Assembly: GCA_002339015.1 (NCBI GenBank)
Contig: DDJC01000043.1
Span: forward strand, 31,703-95,702
Length of the DNA: 64,000 nt
Source: Burkholderiales bacterium UBA1834
Lineage (GTDB): Bacteria; Pseudomonadota; Gammaproteobacteria; Burkholderiales; Burkholderiaceae_C
Reading direction: 5' to 3'
Below are positions 40,101 through 47,938 of this stretch, one piece after another. Position 1 is the first letter of the stretch. The number at the start of each line of letters is the position of its first letter. The position numbers were made by a program, and so were the translations under genes. The notes beneath the pieces are model-generated. The model saw nothing but the letters and a program-made list of their open reading frames with translations. It was not told where the DNA came from and did no database searches.

Positions 40101-40196
40101 GCGCTGAAAGCCCATGAGGCCCACCACCGTGAGCATCATGAACAGCAGCACCGCAGGGATCGGGTTGCGGATCGACCAAGCCGAGACGTTCATCAT
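37107..40196 (-). CDS. efflux RND transporter permease (HAE1/AcrB-like)
   Basis: A 1029-aa inner-membrane proton-driven pump. The typical N-terminus (SIRNPIPAVLLFMMLTVVG) precedes the first porter domain. The proton-relay pair is in VVGILVDDAIVEIENIM (TM4), and twelve hydrophobic segments are arranged in two repeats. FLPTAFMSGVPGKFF is a conserved family signature. The substrate cannot be predicted. It is the last gene of a tetR-adaptor-pump operon and overlaps the adaptor by four bases. No outer-membrane channel gene is attached. Confidence 0.94.
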   Translation of the reverse strand: MMNVSAWSIRNPIPAVLLFMMLTVVGLMGFQRMKIQNFPDIDLPTVSVTASLPGASPSQLETDVARKMENSIATLQGIKHIYTQVQDGLVVLTVEFRLEKPTQEAVDDVRDAISRVRADLPADLRDPVVSKVNISGLPILTYTVSSERMDDEALSWFVDNDVTRALLAAKGVGAVARVGGVTREVRVEIDPSRLLSLNATVADVSRQLREIQQEASGGRSEVGGAEQSVRTIATVRSADELAAMDITLSDGRRVRLDQIATVTDTVAEQRTAAMLNGKPVVGFEISRARGSGEVEVAESVHAALDDLKAKRPDITITEAFNFVDPVEENYEGSMHLLYEGAVLAVIVVWFFLRDWRATVVAAAALPLSVIPAFGVMYVFGFTINIVTLLSLSLVVGILVDDAIVEIENIMRHLRMGKTPFEAAMEAADEIGLAVIATTFTLIAVFLPTAFMSGVPGKFFVQFGWTAAIAVFFSLVVARMLTPMMAAYMLRPPKGDHADPGWMRMYLRWARWCLHHRGWTMLAVVGFTVASIVLSGLLPTGFIPPDDLSQTQVSISLPPGSTFQQTREAAERAREIVDRNEHVKMIYTAIGGGSSGGDPFAPQGAGQVNKATLTLNLTHRSDRAGVSKQAIENQLRQALQALPGARVTVGFGGSSEKYVLVLAGEDGDTLGEFARTVEQELRSIPGIGSVTSNASLTRPELIVRPDSARAADLGVSTAAIADTLRIATAGDYDQGLAKMNLSQRQVPVMVRLPQEARTDLNLIARLPVPGARGPVPLENVATIGMDGGAAQINRYDRLRNINFEIELNQQPLGEVEKAVLALPSLQALPPGIIRTTVGDAEAMAELFASFGLAMLTGVMCIYVVLVLLFKDFVQPITILAALVLSVPGAFMALFITQTALSMPSMIGLIMLMGIATKNSILLVDYVIIARKEHGLERWDAIIDACHKRARPIIMTTIAMGAGMMPIALGIGVDPSFRAPMAIVVIGGLITSTFLSLLVIPVVFTFVDDLIDWTHRMVRRKGHAEAPVSEG

Positions 40197-41392
40197 GGCT
40201 GGGCCTTTCCGGGTGCGCTGGCCTGCACGGGGCTTGGCGCAGCCGATGCTGCGGACGACGCTGCGGCCGGCACGACACGCACGGTGTCCCCATCCGCCAG
40301 GAAGACCCCACCGGAAGACACCACCTCGGCCTGCGCTGGGAGGCCCTTCGTGACCTCGATGCGATCCTGCATGCGGCGTCCCACGCTGATTTTCGTCTGC
40401 GTCACCTTGTGATCCGGGCCCACGATGAATACGTAATTGAAGCCATCACGCAGCAGCACGGCCGCTTGCGGCAGTGTCAGGCCTTCCGCAATGCCCAGGT
40501 CCAGGCGCCCTGTGGCGAAACTGCCCGCCCGCGCCCCGGCGCGCGCGCCCGCCTGCACCGGCAAATCCACATAGACCAGGCCATTGCGGGTGCCGGCGTC
40601 CACCGTGGGGGCCACCATGCGCACGGTGCCCTGCAGCTCATGGCCACCGGCCGGCGTCAGGTGTACCGCCATGCCGGGCCTCACCCTGAGCAGATCGGCG
40701 GCCGGCACCTCGGCACGCCACTCCAGGCGATGCTGGCGGATCAGGCGGAACAACTCCTGCCCGGCCTGCACCACCGTGCCTACTGTGGCCGGGCGGGCGG
40801 AGATGACGCCGTCGTCGCTGGCAAGCACCTGCGTCTGCGACAGCCGCAGTTCGTTCGATTGCAGGCTGGCCTTGGCTGAAGCGACCTGGGCCGCGGCGGT
40901 CTTCTCCGCGGTGTAGGCGCGCTGCGCCTCCTGGGCGCTCATGGCCTCGCTCGGCTCGAGCACCCGCGCGCGATCTGCATTGGCCTTGGCTTCGCCCAGA
41001 TTGGCCTCGGCCTGCGCCACATTGGCACGCGCCGCATTGACCTCGGCCTGCACCGCGTCACGCTGCAGCACGGCCAGCACCTGCCCCTTGCGGACCACGT
41101 CGCCCACGTTCACCCGCACCTCCATCAGGCGCAGGCCCGAGAGCTCGGGGCCGATGACGGTCTCCTGCCAGGCGGCGATGGACCCCGTGGCCGTGACCGA
41201 GGCCGGCCACTGCGATCGCTCGGGCCTGACGGTGGACACGCTCAAGGCCGCCTTGGGCCCCGATGCCGCCCCGGCGGACGGCTTGGCCGCATCACCAGCC
41301 TCGTCGCCACCCCGGGTGAACAGCCCAATGGCCCCCACGGCGAGCACAGCCGCCACGGCAACCCAGACCCATGTTTTCTTCCTCAATGTCAT
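40193..41392 (-). CDS. efflux RND transporter periplasmic adaptor subunit
   Basis: A 399-aa HlyD/AcrA-type adaptor. A single N-terminal membrane anchor (VWVAVAAVLAVGAIGLF) is followed by the lipoyl half-motifs around a long helical hairpin (ANVAQAEANLGEAKANADRA), and then by beta-barrel and membrane-proximal domains. It bridges the pump to an outer-membrane channel. ATGA overlaps on both sides tie it to the tetR and permease genes. Confidence 0.93.
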   Translation of the reverse strand: MTLRKKTWVWVAVAAVLAVGAIGLFTRGGDEAGDAAKPSAGAASGPKAALSVSTVRPERSQWPASVTATGSIAAWQETVIGPELSGLRLMEVRVNVGDVVRKGQVLAVLQRDAVQAEVNAARANVAQAEANLGEAKANADRARVLEPSEAMSAQEAQRAYTAEKTAAAQVASAKASLQSNELRLSQTQVLASDDGVISARPATVGTVVQAGQELFRLIRQHRLEWRAEVPAADLLRVRPGMAVHLTPAGGHELQGTVRMVAPTVDAGTRNGLVYVDLPVQAGARAGARAGSFATGRLDLGIAEGLTLPQAAVLLRDGFNYVFIVGPDHKVTQTKISVGRRMQDRIEVTKGLPAQAEVVSSGGVFLADGDTVRVVPAAASSAASAAPSPVQASAPGKAQP

Positions 41393-42144
41393 TTCATCGT
41401 CCTCTTCTTCTGTCCTTCTTGCGCCGCGCGTGAAGGGGCCCGCCGAGCCACCGATGCGCGCAAACGGGCTTCATGTCCGACCAGGGCTTCGCCATAGCCC
41501 ACCAGGCGTTCGAGCACCTGCGTCATGGCCTTGGGGCCTTTGAGCAGCGTGGGGGCCAGGATCTGCATGAACTCACGCGACACGCCGTAGTCCTGCACCA
41601 TGGCCACCAGCGCGAACGCCAGTTGATGCAGGGCATCATCCGGCTTGCTGGCACCCGCGTGCCGTGCCAGCAACAGCACCAGGCGTTGGTGGTAGGGCTG
41701 GATGTGACTGACCATCACGTCCTTGTAATCGGGCGTGGGCTCGACCATCTCACGCAGGTGAACCCGCATCAGCCAGGTGGACAACTCATCCTGTCCCCAG
41801 GGGCACAGCAGGGCCGCCACGAAACGGCGCAGCGATTCGCGCAGGGGCAGGCCCGGCTCGTCGAACTGTTCGAAATCCTCCCCAAGGTCCTCCAGCGGCT
41901 TGCACAGCACCGCCCGGTAAAGCCCGGCCTTGTCCCCGAAATAGTAGTGGATCGAAGCCACATTCAGCTCGGCCGCCTGGCAAATCTCCCTCGTCGAGGC
42001 CTTGGCAAAGCCTTTCTCGGAGAAGATCCTGGTGGCTTCCCACAACAGGCGCCCGCGCGCACGCGCACCACGTTCAGACGCGGCGTCATCAGGCCGGGCC
42101 TTCTCATGCGTACCTTCAAAATCAAGCGCTTGTTTGATTTTCAT
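41389..42144 (-). CDS. TetR/AcrR family regulator of the RND operon
   Basis: A 251-aa repressor. A charged N-terminal extension precedes the helix-turn-helix (STREICQAAELNVASIHYYF), then GLYRAVLCKPLEDLG, which resembles the DUF1956/CecR-type C-terminal domain. It overlaps the adaptor start by four bases, so regulator and pump are one transcription unit. This suggests autoregulated drug-responsive efflux. Confidence 0.9.
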   Translation of the reverse strand: MKIKQALDFEGTHEKARPDDAASERGARARGRLLWEATRIFSEKGFAKASTREICQAAELNVASIHYYFGDKAGLYRAVLCKPLEDLGEDFEQFDEPGLPLRESLRRFVAALLCPWGQDELSTWLMRVHLREMVEPTPDYKDVMVSHIQPYHQRLVLLLARHAGASKPDDALHQLAFALVAMVQDYGVSREFMQILAPTLLKGPKAMTQVLERLVGYGEALVGHEARLRASVARRAPSRAAQEGQKKRTMK

Positions 42145-42237
42145 GCGCGAATGTTAATGCATGAACCGGCGATACCGGACAAGGCCCTGCACGCGCAGGG
42201 TTAGGATCCTGGCTACTTCGCGTTACCAGATCCCCCG

Positions 42238-43119
42238 ATGCAACTGATTGCCTGGGCCTACGACACCCGAGACGGTTTCACCCTGCGCGGCTGGCACACC
42301 CCGCCGTCTGGCAAGCCGCTGATTCACTTCATCCATGGCAATGGCTTCTGCACGCGCGCATATGCGCCGATGCTGCGCAAGCTGAGCAAGCACTTCGACC
42401 TGTGGCTGAGCGATGTGCAGGGTCACGGTGACAGCGATCCTGGCGAGCGCTTCGTCGGCTGGAACCGGTGCGCGGACCTGGCCGTGGAGGCCTTCAAGCA
42501 CCATCAGCTACCCCTGTTCGGCACCGTGCCCTGCTTCGGGCTGGGTCACAGCTTCGGGGGCGTGCTCACCTGCCTGGCCATGGCCGAGCACCCTCGCCTG
42601 TTCAAGCGCACCGTGCTGCTCGACCCCGTGCTGTTCCCCGCGATGATGGCCTTGGGCCTGACCCTGGCCGAGAGCGCGGGGCTGGCCAAGCACACCCCGC
42701 TGGCACGCGCCGCCTTGCGCCGCCGCACGCACTGGCCCGACCGGGAAAGCGCCATGGACGGGCTGCGTGGCCGGGGCACCTACAAGGGCTGGACGGATGA
42801 AGCGCTTCAGGCCTTCGTGGACCATGCCCTCAAGGATCTGCCCGATGGCCAGGTTGAACTCAAGTGCCACCCCACACGCGAAGCCGCCATATTCAGCTCC
42901 GGCCCTGTGGGGCTGTGGTCGTCCCTGAGACGCGTGCACACGCCGACCCTGCTGATTCACGGGCATCACACCTTCCCCTTCGTCGTCTCGTCGGCGCAGC
43001 TGTGGTCGGGCAGCAATGCGGCGGTGACGGTAGCGCCAGTGGACGGCGGGCACTGTTTCATGCAGGAGCATCCCGAAGACACCGCCACCCGAGTGACCGA
43101 ATTTCTCCTGTCTGAGTGA
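42238..43119 (+). CDS. alpha/beta hydrolase
   Basis: A 293-aa hydrolase. The oxyanion region is FIHGNGFCTRAYAP, the nucleophile elbow is GLGHSFGG (Ser), an acidic residue is likely in TLLIHGHHTF, and the catalytic His is in GGHCFMQEHPE. There is no signal peptide. The substrate is unknown. It is divergent from the efflux operon. Confidence 0.9.
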   Translation: MQLIAWAYDTRDGFTLRGWHTPPSGKPLIHFIHGNGFCTRAYAPMLRKLSKHFDLWLSDVQGHGDSDPGERFVGWNRCADLAVEAFKHHQLPLFGTVPCFGLGHSFGGVLTCLAMAEHPRLFKRTVLLDPVLFPAMMALGLTLAESAGLAKHTPLARAALRRRTHWPDRESAMDGLRGRGTYKGWTDEALQAFVDHALKDLPDGQVELKCHPTREAAIFSSGPVGLWSSLRRVHTPTLLIHGHHTFPFVVSSAQLWSGSNAAVTVAPVDGGHCFMQEHPEDTATRVTEFLLSE

Positions 43120-43203
43120 GGCGTGGAGCAGCAACCGACTTGGTGAGCCTGGACATCTTTTTTTGAAGAAGGCGATGCCCCCACCACTCAACGGAGTTTC
43201 ACC

Positions 43204-43518
43204 ATGCTCAGCTTGCACACCAACGCCGCCGGCCAGCAGATCGCCACCCGCCTGAACGCCCAGACCCGCGGCATGGCCGTGGCCCAGCGCAACACGCAGA
43301 ACGGCATCTCGATGATGCAGCCGGCCGAAGGCGCCTTCGCCGAAGGCACAGACATCCTGCTGTGCATGAAGGATCTGGCCACCGAATCGGCCAACGGCAC
43401 CTCCAGCACCGAGGACAAGGCCGCCATGAGGGCCGAGTTCGACGCACTCGCCCCGGCGCTGCAGGGTATGAGCCGGCAGCGGGCTGAGGCCATGCTCGGC
43501 TCGGCCACCCCCTGCTGA
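43204..43518 (+). CDS. miniature flagellin-like protein with internal deletion
   Basis: A 104-aa ORF. It starts MLSLHTNAA like a flagellin, but about 40 residues of the first helix are missing. It continues GQQIATRLNAQTRGMAVAQR, QNGISMMQPAEGAFAEGTDI and KDLATESANGTSSTEDKAAM, clearly the flagellin D1 N-terminal region. It then ends soon after EFDALAPALQGMSR, without the variable domains or the C-terminal D0/D1 half. GGAG sits eight bases before the ATG and the frame is open, so it may be expressed. It could be a decayed or reused flagellin. It cannot polymerise like a normal one because the C-terminal half is absent. Confidence 0.75.
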   Translation: MLSLHTNAAGQQIATRLNAQTRGMAVAQRNTQNGISMMQPAEGAFAEGTDILLCMKDLATESANGTSSTEDKAAMRAEFDALAPALQGMSRQRAEAMLGSATPC

Positions 43519-43725
43519 GCCAGCGGGCACCACAGCCTGACACTGCCCCGCGGTGTCCGGTCGGGCCCCGCCTGGCCAGACCAGGGCTGAAGCTCATTCA
43601 TAATCGGCACCAAACAGGGACATGCTGGCGATCAGGCCACGAACCGCGCCATCCATGGCGGGACGATGCCGCGCGGCATCCAGGCACGGCCCTGCCCCTC
43701 GGTCACGCTTCATCAGGAGCGTCCC

Positions 43726-45663
43726 ATGCCCCTTCGTTCCATCGTCGGCAAGCTGCTGCAAAAGAAGCGCACCCAGGACAAAGCTTCGGCAGGCACGCCT
43801 GCCCAGGTCCCGGCCTATGTGCCGCCCACCGACCCGGTGCGCAGCGCCACGCTGCTGACCCGGCTGCGCGACCTCAGCGTCGACGCCACGGCACAGCAGC
43901 TGACCTTGGGCGGACGCCTCGAAGCACGGCGCGCTGCCATCGTGCAGTTCGTCAAGGCCGACGACCACGACAACGCCGGCACGCTGCTGGACGCGCTAGA
44001 AGCCGATCTCGGCCAGGAAAAGGCCCAGGTCCGTGCAAAGGCGGCTTTCGATGCCGCCGTCGGCGATCTGCTCAAGCCCAGGGGCGCCGTGGCCACCGCC
44101 AAGGCCCTGGCCACCCCGAGCCAGGCCTTGCGGGCCCTGCGCCAGGATCTGATCGCCAGGGAAAAGGCCGTCAACGACCTGTTGTTGCCCGCCACCCTGG
44201 ACCATGCCGAAGCCACAGGCCGGCTGCCCGCGCTGGCCGCCGCTGCCAAGGCCCTGATCGACGCCAAGGCGGCATGGGACAAGCTCAAGACCGACTGGGA
44301 CGGCAAGGCCCGGGATCTGCAAGATGCCAAGGCCACACTGGCCAAGACCATCGCACTGGGCTCGCCGCAGGCCAACGCCCTCAATGGACGCATGAGCGTG
44401 CTGGACAAGGCCGTGGCGGACGGTGACCTGAAAAAGGCCATCGACGCCCTGCCCGCCCTGCGCACGGACATCCAGGCCGCCCACCAGTCGGCCACCGACC
44501 GCAAGGCCTGCGAAGACGGCTATGCCAAGGTCGCCGCCCTGCACAAGGAGGCCAGCCGCACGCCGCAGCTGACCGACGATCTCAAGCAGCTTGCGGCCAA
44601 GCAGCAGGCCGCCTGGACGGCCTTCAGGCAGGCCTATGGCACGGGCCGTTATGCAGAAGCCCTGCGCCAGCTGCCCCTGGTGCAAAGCACATCGCAGGAT
44701 GTGATCAAGGGCGTCATGGGTGCGGCCTCGCAGGCGCGCCCCGAGATCAGCCAAGGCCAGCAGGACAAGGCCGATCGCCAACTGGCGCAATACGGCGAGA
44801 AGGACCGCAAGGCCCTGCAGTCCCTGCTGGACACGGCCCCCACGCCCAAGCACAAGCAGAACCTGCAAAAGGCCATCGCCTGCGGCCACAGCCCCTCCGA
44901 GGTGGCCGCCTTCAACGCGCGCATCGCGGGCAAGGACGAGCAATGGCTGCAGGACAACCTCCGCCTGGCCGCCACCTCCGAAGGCACCGGGGTGCAGCAG
45001 CAATGGGTGATGTCCTGCCAGGCCACCACCGTGCAGGCCGCGCGCGCGGAGATCGACCCGGTCTACGCCCTGAGCCTGCGCGACGCCTCGCCCCAATTGC
45101 ACGAACTGATCCCGCAGGAAAGCACGCGCCTGGCCACCGAGCAGAAGCAGATGCTGGAATCGGCCGTGGTCGAGGATCTCAATGCCGGCTACCAGCAAAG
45201 CGTGACCCAGCGCCTGGCGACGGAATCCCCCACCGATGCCGCAGCCTTGCAGGCCCTGATCGACAACGCCGCGTCGAACTGGGAGAAGAACCAGGTGATG
45301 GAGGTGATCGCCCGCCCGCAGAAGTACACAGCCGCCCAGATCGACGCCTATTACAAGGCCAATGTGCAGGGCAAGAACACCGGCAAGGCCGTTCACAAGA
45401 CGGACCAGAACAGCGCGGTCAACCCCGGGCAGGGCCGCTTCGCGGTGGACCTGCTCAACCGGGAGCAGGTCCACCGGGGTCAAGTACGTCAACAAGTCCG
45501 CCAACACCGCCAACCGCGATGCGGCAGTGGACGATGTGGCCACTTCCTTGGAGCAAGGCAAGGCCGTGCCGCTGATCGTGGGCCAGCAAGATGGCGAGAC
45601 CGCCCACTACGTGCTGGCGGTCAGCGTGCATCCCGGCCCGCCCAAGACCTTCTTCATCCATGA
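43726..45663 (+). CDS. long helical protein leading into a cysteine-peptidase-like domain (frame broken near its 3' end)
   Basis: Read as one frame this gives 645 aa, and the last ~65 residues are Arg/Gln-rich nonsense. The N-terminal ~400 residues are Ala/Lys/Asp-rich helices with repeated motifs such as LPALRTDIQAAHQSATDRKA, probably coiled coil. There is no signal peptide or membrane segment. At residues ~425-445 comes VMSCQATTVQAARAEIDPVY, which looks like the catalytic-Cys helix of a papain/C39-type peptidase. The matching His strand is found only in another frame (see 45458-45778). AGGAG seven bases upstream supports the start at 43726. The protein family is not recognised; an effector-like role is inference. 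Confidence 0.72.
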   Translation: MPLRSIVGKLLQKKRTQDKASAGTPAQVPAYVPPTDPVRSATLLTRLRDLSVDATAQQLTLGGRLEARRAAIVQFVKADDHDNAGTLLDALEADLGQEKAQVRAKAAFDAAVGDLLKPRGAVATAKALATPSQALRALRQDLIAREKAVNDLLLPATLDHAEATGRLPALAAAAKALIDAKAAWDKLKTDWDGKARDLQDAKATLAKTIALGSPQANALNGRMSVLDKAVADGDLKKAIDALPALRTDIQAAHQSATDRKACEDGYAKVAALHKEASRTPQLTDDLKQLAAKQQAAWTAFRQAYGTGRYAEALRQLPLVQSTSQDVIKGVMGAASQARPEISQGQQDKADRQLAQYGEKDRKALQSLLDTAPTPKHKQNLQKAIACGHSPSEVAAFNARIAGKDEQWLQDNLRLAATSEGTGVQQQWVMSCQATTVQAARAEIDPVYALSLRDASPQLHELIPQESTRLATEQKQMLESAVVEDLNAGYQQSVTQRLATESPTDAAALQALIDNAASNWEKNQVMEVIARPQKYTAAQIDAYYKANVQGKNTGKAVHKTDQNSAVNPGQGRFAVDLLNREQVHRGQVRQQVRQHRQPRCGSGRCGHFLGARQGRAADRGPARWRDRPLRAGGQRASRPAQDLLHP

Positions 45664-45778
45664 TCCGGCCTCGGGGACCACGGTGGCCCGCACCGAAGCC
45701 CAGATGAAGAACAATCAGCTGGACCTGCCCTCGGGCTGGAACCGTCTGAACCAGTATGAAAAGCCCTCGGATGCCTGA
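45458..45778 (+). pseudogene. frameshifted C-terminal half of the cysteine-peptidase-like protein
   Basis: In the next reading frame the coding sense continues: GVKYVNKSANTANRDAAVDD, then ATSLEQGKAVPLIVGQQDGE, and TAHYVLAVSVHPGPPKTFFI followed by HDPASGTT. The His in TAHYVLAV and the Asp in HDPASG fit a papain-like Cys-His-Asp triad with the Cys at ~431 in the preceding frame. A one-base change between about 45440 and 45482, near AACCGGGAGC, would join both halves into ~684 aa. This could be a true mutation, phase variation or a sequence error. Confidence 0.72.
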
Positions 45779-45829
45779 GCGCACCATCGCCGACACATCC
45801 CACGCCATCACCGCCCAGAGGAACCGCCC

Positions 45830-46276
45830 GTGACGCCCGACATCACCCGTGAACAGCTCCTGGCACGTCAGCCCCAGGACTACCTTCGAGACGGCCTGAG
45901 CACGGCGGCAGGCAACCTGCGCCCGGAGTTGGCGGGCATCCCGGCCTTCGCCGTGGCCACACAGCTGGACGAAGCCGTGGCCTCGCCCCAGGAGGTGGCG
46001 CTCACCTTCGAGATGCTCAAGCAGGTCCTGGGGGTCTCGCAAGATGATGGCAGCCCGGCGGGCGAACGCTTTCTGGCGGCCTCGCGCGACGCCCTGGACC
46101 ACGTGGCCCGCCTGCTGTCCAAGGTCAACAACATCGTGCTCGATGGCTGGCTGGAAGATTGCGCCCCCTTCATCAAGACCGAGGCCGACATCCAGGCCTT
46201 CATCGCCTTGTTCCAGACGGTGCTGCAGCAGTACACCGCCCTGCAGGCCGTGAAACCACCCGCCGACGGGGCGTGA
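45830..46276 (+). CDS. small acidic-looking protein of unknown function, possible partner of the peptidase-like protein
   Basis: A 148-aa ORF with a GTG start preceded by AGAGGA at good spacing. It lies 51 bases after the stop of the frameshift-corrected upstream protein. It is mostly helical (FAVATQLDEAVASPQEVALT, LLSKVNNIVLDGWLEDCAPF, IKTEADIQAFIALFQTVLQQ), with no signal peptide and no family I can name. Size, charge and place directly behind a putative effector suggest an immunity protein or secretion chaperone. That is inference from context only. Confidence 0.7.
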   Translation: MTPDITREQLLARQPQDYLRDGLSTAAGNLRPELAGIPAFAVATQLDEAVASPQEVALTFEMLKQVLGVSQDDGSPAGERFLAASRDALDHVARLLSKVNNIVLDGWLEDCAPFIKTEADIQAFIALFQTVLQQYTALQAVKPPADGA

Positions 46277-46330
46277 AACACCGCGGGGACGCTGTGTGCT
46301 GCCTTTTGAGGCAAGCCAACCCGCTTCCCA

Positions 46331-46351
46331 GGGGGAAATTGCCCTTCCCCC
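46331..46351 (+). terminator. hairpin after the small partner gene
   Basis: GGGGGAA pairs with TTCCCCC around a seven-base loop, about 55 bases after the stop of the 148-aa gene. There is no clean T-run, so this is a weak terminator candidate. Confidence 0.4.
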
Positions 46352-46375
46352 GCCCTTCTCCCCGCCTTCCGCACA

Positions 46376-46404
46376 AAGTTATCCACAACAACGGTGGACA
46401 ACTT
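46376..46404. repeat. inverted pair of DnaA-box-like sequences
   Basis: AAGTTATCCAC and GTGGACAACTT form an 11-base inverted repeat (one mismatch) around AACAACG. The left arm holds TTATCCACA, which equals the consensus DnaA box; the right arm read in reverse gives TTGTCCACC. It lies in the non-coding gap between two convergent genes (46277-46555). The rest of that gap shows only an ACACA/TGTGT hairpin near 46527-46540. Confidence 0.6.
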
Positions 46405-46555
46405 GGGGTGCTGAGGCCGCCTGTGATGGCAGCACCATGGCACGCGAGGCATTCAGGCTGAGCGATGACGCTTTGAGGGTGGCGCGTCACAGGCGCGCGT
46501 GTCGCGTACAAAAAAGGTGGCATGTCACACACGGGTGTGTCACGCGCCAACGATG

Positions 46556-47938
46556 TCAAGCAAGCGCCGACTGCGGCAGGGTCAGCAGAGCCTCCAGGCC
46601 ACCGCCGTCCCGGTTGCGCAAGGTGAGTTGTCCCCCCAGAACCTGCGCCAGCCGCTGCGCGATGGCCAGGCCCAGCCCGCTGCCCCCCGTGTCCGCGTTG
46701 CGCGAGGCCTCCAGCCGCACGAAAGGCTCTGTGATCCGGGCCAGTTGGTCCGCAGGTACGCCGGGGCCACGGTCCCGCACCGCGATGAACACCACCGCCG
46801 AACCTCGGTCCGTCGCGGTCCGCGCCGACACATGGGCTGCCCCGGCAAACTTCAGCGCGTTGTCCACCAGGTTGCCGACGATGCGCTGCACGGCCTGCGG
46901 GCGCGTCATCACGACCAGCGTGGTCGGGGCCTCCAGCGTCACGGCCCGGCCGGCGTCGATGTAGTCGCACACCAGGCCGTCGAGCAACGCATGCAGGTCC
47001 ACCGGGCAGGCCGGCTCGGCGCTGGCGTGCACGGTGCGGGCGTAGGCCAGGCCCTCCTCCACCAGCCGCTGCATGCCCAGCAGATCTGCCTCGAACTTCT
47101 CGCGCAGCGCAGCGTCCTGCAGCGCCTCGGTGCGCAGGCGCAGGCGGGTGATCGGCGTCTGCAGATCATGCGAGATGGCGGCCAGCCATTGCAGGCGCTC
47201 GGCCATGTGCGCGCGGATGCGGGCCTGCATGGCCTGGAAGGCGGCATGCGCACGCTGCACCTCGGCTGGTCCCGTCGTGTCGATGGGCGGCAGCACCTCG
47301 GCCTGCGGGTCGGCCCCCAGGCGGTCGGCGGCCTGCGCCAGCTGCGCCAGTGGCCGCGTGGCCAGGCGCACCGCCCAGGCTACGCAGGCGGCCAGCACGG
47401 CCAGTTGCGCCAGCAGCAAGGCCGCGTTGGCGGCGTTCACGCCCCGCATGGGCGCGGCCAGGTGCACGGCCAGCGGCGTGCCGTCGGTCAATCGCAGGCG
47501 GATCAGGGCGCCGCGCTCGCCTTCGGGTGCCAAGCCCCGCACACGGCTGTCGCCCAGGCGCTGGCGCAGGTCGGCGGCCAGTGCCTGCACGATGGCAGAA
47601 GGCTCGGCGCCAGGGGGCGCCGCCACGTCCGCCTCGTCATTCAGGGCCAGGCGGTAGTTGGGCCGGGACAAGGGCTCCAGCCAGGTGGCGCGTTCGGCCG
47701 CGGGCAGGCGGTCGAGCACGCCCACCGACGAAGCCAGGTCGCGCGCCACGTAGGCGCGCATCATCGTGTCGGCCAGGCCCTGGCGCTCGCGCATGATCGA
47801 GGCCAGCGAGAGCCCATAGGCCAGCGCCAGCCCGCCCAGGAGGATGAGCGCGATGCGCCAGCCCAGCGTGCGGGGCCACCAGGCGCGCGATGGCTGGGCC
47901 TGGGCTTCGGGCGAAGCATCTTCCATGGCCGTGCTCAT
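46556..47938 (-). CDS. sensor histidine kinase of an OmpR-type two-component system
   Basis: A 460-aa membrane kinase. Transmembrane segments lie near residues 25-48 and 168-190 with a periplasmic sensor between them, followed by HAMP, then the phosphoacceptor box AISHDLQTPITRLRLR and the ATPase motifs DNALKFA, RDRGPGVP and GGSGLGLAIAQRL. The signal is unknown. It overlaps its response-regulator gene by four bases. Confidence 0.92.
   Translation of the reverse strand: MSTAMEDASPEAQAQPSRAWWPRTLGWRIALILLGGLALAYGLSLASIMRERQGLADTMMRAYVARDLASSVGVLDRLPAAERATWLEPLSRPNYRLALNDEADVAAPPGAEPSAIVQALAADLRQRLGDSRVRGLAPEGERGALIRLRLTDGTPLAVHLAAPMRGVNAANAALLLAQLAVLAACVAWAVRLATRPLAQLAQAADRLGADPQAEVLPPIDTTGPAEVQRAHAAFQAMQARIRAHMAERLQWLAAISHDLQTPITRLRLRTEALQDAALREKFEADLLGMQRLVEEGLAYARTVHASAEPACPVDLHALLDGLVCDYIDAGRAVTLEAPTTLVVMTRPQAVQRIVGNLVDNALKFAGAAHVSARTATDRGSAVVFIAVRDRGPGVPADQLARITEPFVRLEASRNADTGGSGLGLAIAQRLAQVLGGQLTLRNRDGGGLEALLTLPQSALA

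Noticed and set aside
46500..46550. Terminator for the histidine kinase (ACACA/TGTGT hairpin)
   Set aside because: The T-run is separated from the short stem by about ten bases, so it is too weak to list as a terminator.
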